A stretch of DNA of 44,288 bases, taken from contig CAIOSQ010000392.1 in NCBI GenBank assembly GCA_903860935.1, positions 1 through 44,288 of the forward strand, written 5' to 3'. Within the stretch, counting starts at the first letter, position 1. Every line of letters begins with the position of its first letter. The DNA is from an uncultured Rhodospirillales bacterium. Its GTDB lineage: Bacteria > Pseudomonadota > Alphaproteobacteria > CACIAM-22H2. The position numbers were made by a program, and so were the translations under genes. The notes below the pieces were generated by a model. The model was not told the DNA's origin. It saw nothing but the letters and a program-made list of their open reading frames with translations, and did not search any database. Below are positions 18,296 to 26,505 of this stretch, piece after piece.

Positions 18296-18445
18296 TCAAC
18301 GCTCGTCCAGGGGGATGCGGGCGCGCTTGTCGAAATCCGCGCGGCGCGACGGCCAGAACGCCCAAGCCGCGATCGCGAGGAACGTGAAGACGGCGACGAC
18401 CGTCCAGGCGCTGCGGAGGAGTTCGTGCAACAGCTTGAGATCCAT
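18296..18445 (-). CDS. ccoQ: cbb3 oxidase subunit CcoQ
   Basis: This 49-residue gene is too short for the ORF track. ATG 18445 gives MDLKLLHELLRSAWTVVAVF, a single membrane helix and the tail FWPSRRADFDKRARIPLDER. The small size, the helix, and the position between ccoO and ccoP identify CcoQ, which stabilises CcoP in the complex. It starts 9 bases after ccoO stops and ends 14 bases before ccoP. Confidence 0.93.
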   Translation of the reverse strand: MDLKLLHELLRSAWTVVAVFTFLAIAAWAFWPSRRADFDKRARIPLDER

Positions 18446-18454
18446 CGTCCCCTC

Positions 18455-19180
18455 CTACTGCCTGAGATCCGCAGGCGTGAGGTCGATGAAGCGCACCAGC
18501 GTGCCGAGCATCTGGAGATAGGCGACCAGCGCGTCCATCTCGGTCAGGTCGCGCACCTCGGCGTTGAACTTCCCGACCACCGTCTTCGGATAGCGCTTCG
18601 CGAGGCCGCTGCCGTCGGCATCGGGATCCGCCTGCGCCTCAAGATCGGCCTTCGCGTTGGCGATCATCTCGTCGCTGTAGGGCACGCCGACGAGGCTCAG
18701 CGCCTTCAGGTGCTGGTCGACGTCGTCGTATTTCAGCGCCCGGGTCGCAAGGAAGCGGTAACCCGGCATGATCGATTCAGGCACCACCGCGCGCGGATCG
18801 ACGAGATGCGCGACGTGCCAGTCGGTCGAATACTTCCCGCCGACGCGGGCGAGGTCGGGCCCGGTGCGCTTCGAGCCCCACTGGAACGGGCGGTCGTAGA
18901 TGCTCTCGGCCGCCAGGCTGTAATGGCCGTAGCGCTCGACCTCGTCCTTGAACGGGCGCACCTGCTGCGAGTGGCACGTGTAGCAGCCCTCGCGGATGTA
19001 GATGTTGCGCCCCATCAGTTCGAGCGGCGTGTAGGGACGCATGCCCCTGACCCGCTCGATGGTGGATTCCACCGCGAAGAGCGGAATGATCTGCACGAGG
19101 CCGCCGATCGAGATCGTGACCAGGGTCAAGATCGCGAGCAGGACGACGTTCTTCTCGATGACTTCGTGACGTATGGACAT
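18455..19180 (-). CDS. ccoO: cbb3 oxidase monoheme subunit CcoO
   Basis: A 241-residue membrane-anchored cytochrome c. It has an N-terminal helix ([25 protein letters not shown]), the CcoO-specific [19 protein letters not shown] segment and the heme motif [13 protein letters not shown] methionine ligand candidate lies in [11 protein letters not shown] prefer ATG 19180 to the track start GTG 19189 because AGGTGG lies at the right distance before ATG and the family starts with MS-x-RHExIEKN. It follows ccoN by 10 bases. Confidence 0.95.
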   Translation of the reverse strand: MSIRHEVIEKNVVLLAILTLVTISIGGLVQIIPLFAVESTIERVRGMRPYTPLELMGRNIYIREGCYTCHSQQVRPFKDEVERYGHYSLAAESIYDRPFQWGSKRTGPDLARVGGKYSTDWHVAHLVDPRAVVPESIMPGYRFLATRALKYDDVDQHLKALSLVGVPYSDEMIANAKADLEAQADPDADGSGLAKRYPKTVVGKFNAEVRDLTEMDALVAYLQMLGTLVRFIDLTPADLRQ

Positions 19181-19190
19181 GGGAGCCACC

Positions 19191-20663
19191 TCAGGCGCGC
19201 GCGGCGGCCAGGGCCGGAACGCCCGTCGCTTCGGAAGCGACGTCGCCGCGGATGGTGCGCCACAAATTGTAGGCCATGATCAGGGAGCCGCAGACGTAGA
19301 GCAGCCCGCCGATCGCGCGGATCGCGTAGAACGGGCGCATCGCCACCACGGTCTCGACAAACGAGTACTGCAGGAAACCGAGTTCGTCGTAGGCGCGCCA
19401 CATCAGGCCTTGCATGATGCCGCTCACCCACATCGCGGTGATGTAGAGGACGATGCCCAGCGTCGCGATCCAGAAATGCCAGGCGACCAGGCGCGTCGAG
19501 TAGACACGTTCACGCCGCCACAGCACCGGGACCAGATAGTAGAGCGTGCCGAACACGATGAAGCCGACCCAGCCGAGCGCACCGGAATGGACATGGCCGA
19601 TGGTCCAGTCGGTGTAGTGGCTCAGCGCGTTCACCGCCTTGATCGACATGACCGGCCCCTCGAAGGTCGACATGCCGTAGAAGCCGACCGCGGTGACCGA
19701 GAAGCGCAGACCGGGATCCGTGCGCAGCTTGTCCCACGCACCGGCGAGGGTCATGATCCCGTTGATCATGCCGCCCCAACTCGGCATCCAGAGCATGATC
19801 GAGAAAACCATGCCCAGCGTCTGCGCCCAGTCGGGCAGCGCCGTGTAGTGGAGATGGTGCGGCCCAGCCCAGATGTAGAGGAACACCAGCGCCCAGAAAT
19901 GGACGATCGACAGGCGGTACGAATAGACCGGCCGGTCAGCCTGCTTCGGGATGATGTAGTACATCATGCCCAGGAAGCCGGCGGTCAGGAAGAACCCCAC
20001 CGCGTTGTGCCCGTACCACCACTGGATCATCGCGTCCTGGACGCCGGCATAGGCCGAGTAGCTCTTCGCGCCGAACAGCGACACCGGGATCGCGGTGTTG
20101 TTGACGATGTGCAGGACCGCGATCGTCAGGATGAACCCGAGCAGGAACCAGTTCGCGACATAGATATGCGGTTCTTCGCGCTTGAAGATCGTCCCCATGA
20201 ACGCGACCAGGTAGGCGACCCACACGATGGTCAGCCAGAGATCCGCGTACCACTCGGGCTCCGCGTATTCCTTGCTCTGCGTGATGCCGAGGACGTAGCC
20301 GGTCGCGGCGATCAGGATGAAGAACTGGTAGCCGAAGAAGACGAACCATCCGAGCGGCGCGCCGCCGAACAGACGAGCGCGGCAGGTGCGCTGGACGATA
20401 TGCAGCGACGTGCCGATCAGGGCCGTGCCGCCGAAGGCGAAGATCACCGCCGACGTATGAAGCGGCCTCAGCCGTCCGAACGTCGTCCATTCCAGGTCCA
20501 GGTTGAGGGCCGGGAACACCATCTGCAGGGCGATCACCAGCCCGACGGTGAACCCCACCACGCCCCAGAAGATGGACATCACCATGAAGGCGCGCGTCAC
20601 GTCGTCGGCATAGGCCGGCGCGCCTCCTGCGGCCTGCGGCCGCCCGATCGCTGCATCACTCAT
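19191..20663 (-). CDS. ccoN: cbb3 oxidase catalytic subunit CcoN
   Basis: A 490-residue heme-copper oxidase subunit I of the C family, the oxygen-reducing and proton-pumping subunit in the inner membrane. Helix segments hold the expected histidines: [31 protein letters not shown] with the covalent-link tyrosine helix [13 protein letters not shown], the copper ligands in [13 protein letters not shown], and [15 protein letters not shown] choose ATG 20663 (MSDAAIG) with GGGGG upstream. ATG 20681 has AGGA too close to it, and the track start 20714 extends into an inverted repeat. It is the first gene of ccoNOQP-GHIS and divergent from a DUF2189 gene. Confidence 0.95.
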   Translation of the reverse strand: MSDAAIGRPQAAGGAPAYADDVTRAFMVMSIFWGVVGFTVGLVIALQMVFPALNLDLEWTTFGRLRPLHTSAVIFAFGGTALIGTSLHIVQRTCRARLFGGAPLGWFVFFGYQFFILIAATGYVLGITQSKEYAEPEWYADLWLTIVWVAYLVAFMGTIFKREEPHIYVANWFLLGFILTIAVLHIVNNTAIPVSLFGAKSYSAYAGVQDAMIQWWYGHNAVGFFLTAGFLGMMYYIIPKQADRPVYSYRLSIVHFWALVFLYIWAGPHHLHYTALPDWAQTLGMVFSIMLWMPSWGGMINGIMTLAGAWDKLRTDPGLRFSVTAVGFYGMSTFEGPVMSIKAVNALSHYTDWTIGHVHSGALGWVGFIVFGTLYYLVPVLWRRERVYSTRLVAWHFWIATLGIVLYITAMWVSGIMQGLMWRAYDELGFLQYSFVETVVAMRPFYAIRAIGGLLYVCGSLIMAYNLWRTIRGDVASEATGVPALAAARA

Positions 20664-20695
20664 CCGAACCCCCGTCTTCATTCCTGTCGGAGTAA

Positions 20696-20721
20696 GCCGC
20701 GACTTAAAAACCATTCGCGGC
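20696..20721. repeat. Inverted repeat in the ccoN leader
   Basis: GCCGCGA and TCGCGGC arms are separated by a 12-base AT-rich spacer (cttaaaaaccat), 33 bases upstream of ccoN. It could be a leader hairpin or an operator. No classical FNR/FixK box (TTGAT-N4-ATCAA) is seen nearby. Confidence 0.4.
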
Positions 20722-20789
20722 TTGCGGATATGACGCGGTTCGGTGCTGCTCGCCCATGCGACACATTGTTACTGTGCGCGATCGTCGCA

Positions 20790-20804
20790 GCGACGTGTTG
20801 TCGC
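20790..20804. promoter_or_regulatory. RegA/PrrA-like site upstream of ccoN
   Basis: GCGAC-GTGTT-GTCGC matches the RegA/PrrA half-site pattern GCGRC-N5-GNCGC and is perfectly symmetric in its arms. It lies about 127 bases before the ccoN start and 65 before the divergent DUF2189 gene. Redox control of ccoNOQP by RegBA/PrrBA is known in Rhodobacter. The regulator is not in this window, so this is a candidate site. Confidence 0.45.
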
Positions 20805-20868
20805 ATGCGGCTCGGCGGTCCCGACATGTCAACTCGCGACAAGACAGAGTCACATGGAGGAGACCATC

Positions 20869-21654
20869 ATGACCCAGTCGAAAGCGGGCTTCGACCGTCA
20901 GGCAGCGCGGATACGGACCGTGGAAATCGATCGTCCATGGATCTGGCTCGCGTGCGGATGGAAGGACATTCTCGCCGCGCCACGCGTCAGCCTCGTCTAT
21001 GGCGGCACCATCGCGGCCGCCAGCGTCCTGCTTTGGGCGACGCTTGTCGCCTTCGAAACGATCTACTTGCTGCTGCCGCTCGCGGCCGGGTTCTTCCTGG
21101 TGGCGCCGCTGATCGCGGTCGGCCTCTACGAGACGAGCCGCCGACTAGCGGCGCATGAACCCGTGTCGCTCGGCCATGCGCTGGGCGCGGTGCGGCGCAA
21201 CGGCACCCAGGTCGCCCTGCTCGGTGTCGCCCTGATGCTGCTGCATCTCCTCTGGGTGCGCATCGCGACACTGCTCTTCGCGCTCTTTTTCGACCGCGCG
21301 CATCCGACATGGGGCAGCATCATAGATACCGTTTTCTTCTCTTCCGTCAGCCTGCCTTTCCTGGTCACCGGCAGCATCGTCGGCTTCGTGCTCGCGGTCG
21401 TCGCCTTCGCCATCGGTGCCCTGTCCATCCCCATGCTGATCGATCGCGACGTCGACGTCTTCGCCGCGATCGTCGCGAGCGTGAGCGCCGTGCGCGCGAA
21501 CTGGCGCCCGATGGCGCTCTGGGCAGCCCTGATCGTCGTCTTCACCGCGGTCGGCATGGCGACCTTCTTCGTCGGCCTCGCCATCGCGCTGCCCCTGATC
21601 GGGCACGCCACGTGGCACGCCTACAAGGATCTGGTCGATCCGGCGCCTTGCTGA
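20869..21654 (+). CDS. DUF2189-family membrane protein
   Basis: A 261-residue integral membrane protein with about six helices. It begins MTQSKAGFDRQAARIRTVEIDRPWIWLACGWKD, matching DUF2189 proteins, which carry a conserved WL..GW.D entry segment. It has the internal APLIAVGLYETSRRLAAHEP segment and ends in GHATWHAYKDLV. No biochemical role is established to my knowledge. ATG 20869 has GGAGGAG upstream; the 42 extra track residues are non-coding. It is divergent from ccoN across 205 bases containing the RegA-like site. Family members are often near cytochrome oxidase genes, so a link to respiratory membrane biogenesis is plausible but unproved. Confidence 0.82.
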   Translation: MTQSKAGFDRQAARIRTVEIDRPWIWLACGWKDILAAPRVSLVYGGTIAAASVLLWATLVAFETIYLLLPLAAGFFLVAPLIAVGLYETSRRLAAHEPVSLGHALGAVRRNGTQVALLGVALMLLHLLWVRIATLLFALFFDRAHPTWGSIIDTVFFSSVSLPFLVTGSIVGFVLAVVAFAIGALSIPMLIDRDVDVFAAIVASVSAVRANWRPMALWAALIVVFTAVGMATFFVGLAIALPLIGHATWHAYKDLVDPAPC

Positions 21655-21670
21655 GGCGCGGGATCGACGC

Positions 21671-22408
21671 TCACGCGACCAGACGCCAGGCCATTGCCAG
21701 AAGCAGGATCGCCGACGCCAGCAGGGCAATCGGCGCGAGAAATGCGGTCAGCCCCCTCCAGCGGCGGCCGAACACTGCGCCGGCCCAGCCGACGCCGATC
21801 AGTCCTGGCATCGTGCCCAGCGCGAAGGCGCCCATCGCCGCCGCGCCGCGCGCCGGATCTCCCGCCGCCGCCGCCGCCGCCAGCGCCGCGTAGATCAAGC
21901 CGCAGGGCAGGAAGCCGAGGACCATGCCCAGGGCATAGCCGCGCCAGCCCGTCGGATCCGCTATCAGGTTTCGCGCCATCGCCGGAGGCTGCGCTGGCAG
22001 GAACCGCACCAGGATGCGGTCCAACACACCGAGGCTCCGCCCAACGGCCTGCGCCAGCATGGCGAAAGCGGCAAGCGCGAGCAGCGTCGCGGCAGCGACC
22101 CGGAATGCAGCCATGTTGGCGATGAAGCCGACCATCCCGCCAGCGGCGGCGCCCAACCCAGCGTAGGTGGTCAGCCGCCCGAGATGGTAGGGCAGCAAAG
22201 CCGCACCGCGCAGGCGCTGCAGCACACCATAGCCGGCGGCGCGGCGCTCGGGCCTGTCCAGGGCGGCGCCGACCTGGGCGATAACGAAGGGACCGCACAT
22301 GCCCACGCAATGGGTAAGGCTGCCGGCGAGGCCGCTCAGGAAAAGAGCGAAAAAGAGCCCGAGCGGCTCTCCGAAAATCTCGACGGCCGGGACCGGGATG
22401 GAGTGCAT
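21671..22408 (-). CDS. Sulfite exporter TauE/SafE (DsbD_2)-like membrane protein
   Basis: A 245-residue protein with six or seven helices. The motif SLTHCVGMCGPFVIAQ in the first helix and GFLPCGLIYAALAAA in the middle are typical of the TauE/SafE-DsbD_2 proteins that accompany cbb3 genes. The paired cysteines and methionine are thought to handle copper or thiols. The start is unusual: ATG 22408 shares its A with the CCA end of the upstream tRNA-Arg, and no other ATG, GTG or TTG occurs in frame before the first helix is complete. The only Shine-Dalgarno-like bases (AGGG) lie in the tRNA acceptor stem. It is convergent with the DUF2189 gene, 16 bases away. Confidence 0.85.
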   Translation of the reverse strand: MHSIPVPAVEIFGEPLGLFFALFLSGLAGSLTHCVGMCGPFVIAQVGAALDRPERRAAGYGVLQRLRGAALLPYHLGRLTTYAGLGAAAGGMVGFIANMAAFRVAAATLLALAAFAMLAQAVGRSLGVLDRILVRFLPAQPPAMARNLIADPTGWRGYALGMVLGFLPCGLIYAALAAAAAAGDPARGAAAMGAFALGTMPGLIGVGWAGAVFGRRWRGLTAFLAPIALLASAILLLAMAWRLVA

Positions 22409-22484
22409 GGCGCGCCCTGCTGGATTCGAACCAGCGACCTACAGCTTAGAAGGCTGTTGCTCTATCCGGCTGAGCTAAGGGCGC
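22408..22484 (-). tRNA. tRNA-Arg (anticodon TCT)
   Basis: The minus strand folds as a complete cloverleaf. The acceptor is GCGCCCT/AGGGCGC, the D arm GCTC..GAGC, and the anticodon arm ACAGC-CTTCTAA-GCTGT with anticodon TCT. The T arm is GCTGG-TTCGAAT-CCAGC, with discriminator G and an encoded CCA. The final A is also the first base of the ATG of the TauE-like gene. It starts 7 bases after the NDUFS4-like gene stops. Confidence 0.97.
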
Positions 22485-22491
22485 CCATCGC

Positions 22492-22791
22492 TCAGCGCAC
22501 GCGAACGTAGCTGAAATTGTCGGCGTAGGCCCGCAGCTTCAACGAAGACTGCTGCGCGGTGCCGATGGTGTACTCGAGGCCCATGCGCGACGCGTAGGCC
22601 TCTGCTTCCTCGCGCGTCGCGAAGGCGAGTTGGACCTGAGCGCCGGTGTCCGACGACCCCGACCAGCCCATCAGCGGATCGGGCCGCTTGGCGCCGGACG
22701 GCTCGAACTCGAGGATCCAGTCCTTGGTCTTGCCCTTGCCGGACTGCATCGCGGAACGGGCGGGCTTGTAGATGCGGGCTTGCGCGGCCAT
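22492..22791 (-). CDS. Complex I NDUFS4-like accessory subunit
   Basis: A 99-residue soluble protein of the NDUFS4 (ETC complex I subunit) family. It begins ARIYKPARSAMQSGKGKTKDWILEFEP and contains the conserved PLMGWSGSSDTGAQVQLAFATREEAEAYA and YADNFSYVRVR segments. This accessory subunit of NADH:quinone oxidoreductase is shared by Alphaproteobacteria and mitochondria. There it binds at the peripheral arm and stabilises the complex. The core nuo genes are not in the window. It is sandwiched between tRNA-Pro and tRNA-Arg in the same direction and is likely cotranscribed with them. Confidence 0.92.
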   Translation of the reverse strand: MAAQARIYKPARSAMQSGKGKTKDWILEFEPSGAKRPDPLMGWSGSSDTGAQVQLAFATREEAEAYASRMGLEYTIGTAQQSSLKLRAYADNFSYVRVR

Positions 22792-22855
22792 GGGTCAGCT
22801 TCCGGAGTGGTTTCGGCGACACGTCCATGCGGAACCGGTAGTCGGCGCCGCGGCG

Positions 22856-22932
22856 TGGTCGGAGCGGCGGGATTCGAACTCGCGACATCCAGCTCCCAAA
22901 GCTGGCGCTCTACCAGGCTGAGCTACGCTCCG
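22856..22932 (-). tRNA. tRNA-Pro (anticodon TGG)
   Basis: The minus-strand cloverleaf has acceptor CGGAGCG/CGCTCCG and D arm GCTC..GAGC. The anticodon arm is CCAGC-TTTGGGA-GCTGG with anticodon TGG, and the T arm GCGAG-TTCGAAT-CCCGC. Discriminator A and an encoded CCA follow. It is transcribed toward the NDUFS4-like gene. Confidence 0.97.
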
Positions 22933-22960
22933 ACAGCCGCGCGCCGACATCGGCCAAGGG

Positions 22961-22989
22961 GGTATAGGCGAACGGGGCTGGCGCCGCAA
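22961..22989 (-). promoter_or_regulatory. Predicted sigma70-type promoter for tRNA-Pro
   Basis: On the minus strand TTGCGG, a 17-base spacer and TATACC lie 28 bases before the tRNA-Pro 5' end. Spacing and distance are right for a housekeeping promoter. It would drive tRNA-Pro and, by read-through, the NDUFS4-like gene, tRNA-Arg and the TauE-like gene. Confidence 0.6.
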
Positions 22990-23038
22990 GAACGCGGCGC
23001 GCTGCCTGCCGTCGTAAAAGCCGCCCGGCGCGGGACCC

Positions 23039-23524
23039 TCAGGGCGCGTTACGGAAGATCGGATGGCGGACGACATCGCCGGGGGCGAGCCCCAGGCGCG
23101 CCGCCGTGCCGCCATTGAGTTCGAGGACGCTGCGCACCGGCCCCTCGGAACCGATCGACGTCTCGTCGAAAGGCACCGCGCGCGCGTGGATGTTGACCAC
23201 CCTGCCCTCGCGATCGATGAACAGCATGTCGAGCGGGATGCGGGTGTTGCGCATCCACATCGCGACCGGTTGGTCGCGCTTGAAGTCGAAGATCATGCCG
23301 TGATCGGCGGGCATCGTATCGCGATGCATGAGGCCATAGGCACGCCGTTCGTCGGTATCGGCCAGTTCCACGGTGAAGCGATGGACCTTGCCGCCGCGGG
23401 CCTCGATCGTCAGTTCGGAGCGGGGAAAGCTGGGCGCGCGCAACGAGGACTGTGCCCAGGCGGGATATCCCGACAGGACAAGTGTCGTCGCGGCGGCGAA
23501 GAGGGCAAGACGGCGTCCGATCAT
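23039..23524 (-). CDS. DUF192-family exported protein
   Basis: A 161-residue protein with a signal peptide (MIGRRLALFAAATTLVLSGYPAWAQ) and a single DUF192 domain. Family hallmarks are ERRAYGLMHRDTMPADHGMIFDF, MWMRNTRIPLDMLFIDREGRVV and the C-terminal VLELNGGTAARLGLAPGDVV. The function is unknown; the protein is probably periplasmic. I take ATG 23524 because it gives a clean signal peptide, although it has no clear ribosome site. TTG 23563, the track start, would overlap the upstream deacetylase gene. It is probably cotranscribed with that gene. Confidence 0.85.
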   Translation of the reverse strand: MIGRRLALFAAATTLVLSGYPAWAQSSLRAPSFPRSELTIEARGGKVHRFTVELADTDERRAYGLMHRDTMPADHGMIFDFKRDQPVAMWMRNTRIPLDMLFIDREGRVVNIHARAVPFDETSIGSEGPVRSVLELNGGTAARLGLAPGDVVRHPIFRNAP

Positions 23525-23552
23525 GGCAAGGTCAGGATGCCCGGGCGAGCGG

Positions 23553-24662
23553 TCAGGGTTCAAGCGTCATCCGGGCGACATGGCGCAACTCCGGCCTCAC
23601 CGGCCCCTCGCGCGGCTCGTCGGCGAGGGTCGTGAACCATGCCTCCGGGCGTGGCTCGCTGCGCCGGCGGTTCCAGGACAGGCCACGCAGGACGGCCTCG
23701 GCGTCCGCCGGAAGCACATGCGGCAGGTCGAAGCCGTTGAGGATCGCCCAGATGCCGCTCCAGCATCGCGCGACGCTCCAGGGATTGTAGCCGCCTCCGC
23801 CCAGGACCAGCAGGCGCGGCGCGAGCGGCATGAACGCACGCACGGCCTCGAAATAGGCCCGGTTCGAGAGGCCGAGCCCGCTCATCGGATCATCGGCCAG
23901 GGCATCCGCTCCGCATTGCAGCACCAGGGCGTCGGGCCGGAACGCCGCCAGGAGCGGCAGAACCGCGGTCGCGACCAGATAGCGCATCTCGCTGTCGTTG
24001 AAGCCTGCCGGAACCGGCAGGTTGCGCGCCGATCCGCCTGCGCGTTCCGCCAGGGCGCCGCTATAGGGCCAGCGGCCATCCTCGTGGATCGAAATGGTGA
24101 GGACATTGTCCGCGCCCGCGAAGGCGCTTTCCACGCCGTCGCCATGATGGGCGTCGATGTCGACATAGGCAACGCGCCCCACGCCGCGATCGAGCAGTTC
24201 CAGGATCCCAAGTACGGGATCGTTGAAGTAGCAGAACCCCGACGCGCGATCGCGAAGCCCGTGATGGGTGCCGCCGGCCGGCACATGGACGATCCCATCC
24301 CGCTCCGCGAGCAGCGCCGCTGCCCGGATCGTGCCGCCGCAGGAGGTGGCGGGCCGGCGGAACACCTCGCCGAAGACCGGATTGCCGTTACGGCCGATAT
24401 TCCACCGCGCGCTCGCCTCCGGGTCGATGCGCTGCGTGCGCTCCGCATCCATCACGGCGGCCACATAGGCCGGATCGTGGAAACGCGCGAGTTGGTCGGG
24501 CGTCGCCACCGGGCTGTCGAGGAAGGCGCTGTCCGGAAGCCACCCCAGGGCGCGACAAAGATCCATCACCGCCGACACGCGCGGGATCCCGAGCGGATGC
24601 GTCGTGCCATAACGCGAGGCGCGATAGATCTCACTGCCGACGAAGACGGGGCGCGGGCTCAT
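23553..24662 (-). CDS. Histone deacetylase family protein (acetylpolyamine amidohydrolase/AcuC-like)
   Basis: A 369-residue zinc-dependent deacetylase fold. It has VPAGGTHHGLRDRASGFCYFND with the paired histidines, the metal ligands in YVDIDAHHGDGVE, the aspartate region PDALVLQCGADALADDPM, and the catalytic tyrosine loop LVLGGGGYNPWSVARCW. Bacterial members deacetylate polyamines, acetoin-pathway enzymes or other acetylated molecules; the substrate cannot be told here. ATG 24662 starts the conserved protein (MSPRPVFVGSEIYRASRYG); the 51 track residues before it are the Atm1-like gene in another frame. It follows the ABC exporter by 13 bases. Confidence 0.88.
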   Translation of the reverse strand: MSPRPVFVGSEIYRASRYGTTHPLGIPRVSAVMDLCRALGWLPDSAFLDSPVATPDQLARFHDPAYVAAVMDAERTQRIDPEASARWNIGRNGNPVFGEVFRRPATSCGGTIRAAALLAERDGIVHVPAGGTHHGLRDRASGFCYFNDPVLGILELLDRGVGRVAYVDIDAHHGDGVESAFAGADNVLTISIHEDGRWPYSGALAERAGGSARNLPVPAGFNDSEMRYLVATAVLPLLAAFRPDALVLQCGADALADDPMSGLGLSNRAYFEAVRAFMPLAPRLLVLGGGGYNPWSVARCWSGIWAILNGFDLPHVLPADAEAVLRGLSWNRRRSEPRPEAWFTTLADEPREGPVRPELRHVARMTLEP

Positions 24663-24675
24663 GCTCCGGTCCGGC

Positions 24676-26505
24676 TCACTGCCCGTGGCCGTCCTCGCGC
24701 GCTTCGGCCTGCTGCGCCCACATCCGCGCGTAAAGCCCGCCGTGCGCGAGCAGCGCCGCGTGGTCGCCCCGCTCCGCGACCGCGCCGTCCTGCAGCACGA
24801 CGATCTCGTCGGCATCGACGATCGTCGACAGCCGGTGGGCGATGGTCAGGGTCGTGACGTCGCGCGAGATCTGTCGCAGCGAGTCCTGGATCGCGCGTTC
24901 GGTCCGCGTGTCGAGCGCCGAGGTCGCCTCGTCGAAGATGAGAACGCGCGGCCGCTTCAGGATGGTGCGCGCGATCGCCACACGCTGGCGCTCGCCACCG
25001 GAGAGCTTGAGCCCGCGCTCCCCGACCCGCGTCTGATAGCCGTCCGGCAGCGCCAGGACGAAATCATGGATCCGCGCCAGTCGCGCCGCCTCCTCGACCT
25101 CGGCCGGCGTCGCGCTCGGCCGTCCATAGGCGATGTTGTAGAAGATCGTGTCGTTGAAGAGCACCGTGTCCTGCGGGACGATGCCGATCGCGGCCCGCAC
25201 AGAATCCTGCGTCACGGCGCGCAGATCCTGGCCGTCGATGCGGATCGCACCGCCGGTGACGTCATAGAAACGGAACATCAGGCGCGCGATGGTCGATTTC
25301 CCGGCGCCGCTAGGGCCGACGATCGCGAGCGTCCGGCCCGCCGGCACGCGCAACGCGACGCCTTTCAGGATCTCGCGCCGAACGTCATAGCCGAAGCGCA
25401 CATCCTCGAACACGACTTCGCCCCCGCCAGCCTCCAGCGGCCGCGCATCCGCGGCATCGCGCACCTCGATCCCGACCCCGAGCAGCTTGAACATCTGGCC
25501 GAGATCGGTGAGCGCCTGACGGAGTTCGCGATACATCATGCCCAGGAAGTTCAGAGGCAGGTAGAGTTGGATCAGATAGGCGTTCACCATCACGAAATCG
25601 CCGACCGTCAACTCACCAACCGCGACGCCGCCGCCCGCGAGCAGCATCACGGAGGTGACACCGAGCGCGATGATCGCCGCCTGCCCGATATTCAGAAGCG
25701 ACAGGGTGTTCGCGCTCCATACCGCCGCGCGCTCATAGGCCGAAAGCGACTGGTCGAAGCGCCGCGCCTCATGCGCCTCGTTGCCGAAATATTTGACCGT
25801 CTCGTAGTTGAGCAGGCTGTCGACGGCCTTGGCGTTCGCCTCGCTCTCGGCCTCCAGCATCCGCCTGCGGTAGATGAGGCGCCACTGCGTCACCGCGAGG
25901 GTCCATGCGGTATAAGCGGCGATCGTGACGAAGGTCGTCGCCGCGAAACGCCAGTCGTAGAGCCACCACAGGACGAGGCTCACGAGCAGGATCTCGAGCA
26001 GGGTCGGCGCGACCTGGAAGACCAGGTAGTAGACGAGGTTCTCGACCGCATTGATGCCGCGCTCGATCGCCCGTGACAGGCCGCCGGTCTGGCGATCGAG
26101 ATGGAAGCGCAGGCTCAGGCGGTGCAGATGCCGGAACGTCTCGAGCGCCAGGCGATGGACGCCGTGCTGCGCGACCGGATCGAAGACCATCGTGCGCAGT
26201 TCCTGCAGGGTCGACGACAGGATCCGGGTCGCGCCATAGGCGACGATCAGGCCGACCGGCAGCGCGATCTCGACATCGCGCAGGCTCAACGCGTCGACAG
26301 CACGCTTGTAGAAAAGGGGCACGAACAGCGTCGCGATCTTGGCGCCGAGAAGCAACCCGAGGGCGGCGAAGATCCTCACCCGCAGCGCTGCGCTCTGCTC
26401 GCGCCAGAGATAGGGTGCGAGCCGCGTGATCACCGCCAGCGGCGATTGCGCCGCCGGAGCAGCGCCGTCATCGGAATGGACCATGCCCGGCGCTCCGTGT
26501 GCCAT
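24676..26505 (-). CDS. ABC exporter, Atm1/HMT1 type
   Basis: A 609-residue half-transporter with a six-helix membrane domain (about residues 25-330) and a C-terminal ATPase. The ATPase shows Walker A GPSGAGKSTIARLMFRFYD, signature LSGGERQRVAIARTIL, Walker B RVLIFDEATSALD and the H-loop in TIAHRLSTI. Sequence features such as SRAIERGINAVENLVYYLVFQVAPTLLE are those of the Atm1 group, which exports glutathione-linked sulfur or metal conjugates from the cytoplasm. The start at 26505 overlaps the stop of the TRAP permease as TGATG. The context gives no specific substrate. Confidence 0.88.
   Translation of the reverse strand: MAHGAPGMVHSDDGAAPAAQSPLAVITRLAPYLWREQSAALRVRIFAALGLLLGAKIATLFVPLFYKRAVDALSLRDVEIALPVGLIVAYGATRILSSTLQELRTMVFDPVAQHGVHRLALETFRHLHRLSLRFHLDRQTGGLSRAIERGINAVENLVYYLVFQVAPTLLEILLVSLVLWWLYDWRFAATTFVTIAAYTAWTLAVTQWRLIYRRRMLEAESEANAKAVDSLLNYETVKYFGNEAHEARRFDQSLSAYERAAVWSANTLSLLNIGQAAIIALGVTSVMLLAGGGVAVGELTVGDFVMVNAYLIQLYLPLNFLGMMYRELRQALTDLGQMFKLLGVGIEVRDAADARPLEAGGGEVVFEDVRFGYDVRREILKGVALRVPAGRTLAIVGPSGAGKSTIARLMFRFYDVTGGAIRIDGQDLRAVTQDSVRAAIGIVPQDTVLFNDTIFYNIAYGRPSATPAEVEEAARLARIHDFVLALPDGYQTRVGERGLKLSGGERQRVAIARTILKRPRVLIFDEATSALDTRTERAIQDSLRQISRDVTTLTIAHRLSTIVDADEIVVLQDGAVAERGDHAALLAHGGLYARMWAQQAEAREDGHGQ

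Noticed and set aside
20664-20868. FNR/FixK box upstream of ccoN
   Set aside because: I searched for TTGAT-N4-ATCAA and close variants on both strands of this gap and found none worth reporting.
22981-23000. GCGCCGC / GCGGCGC stem-loop as a terminator for the DUF192 gene
   Set aside because: It lacks a T-tract and overlaps the -35 element of the better supported tRNA-Pro promoter.
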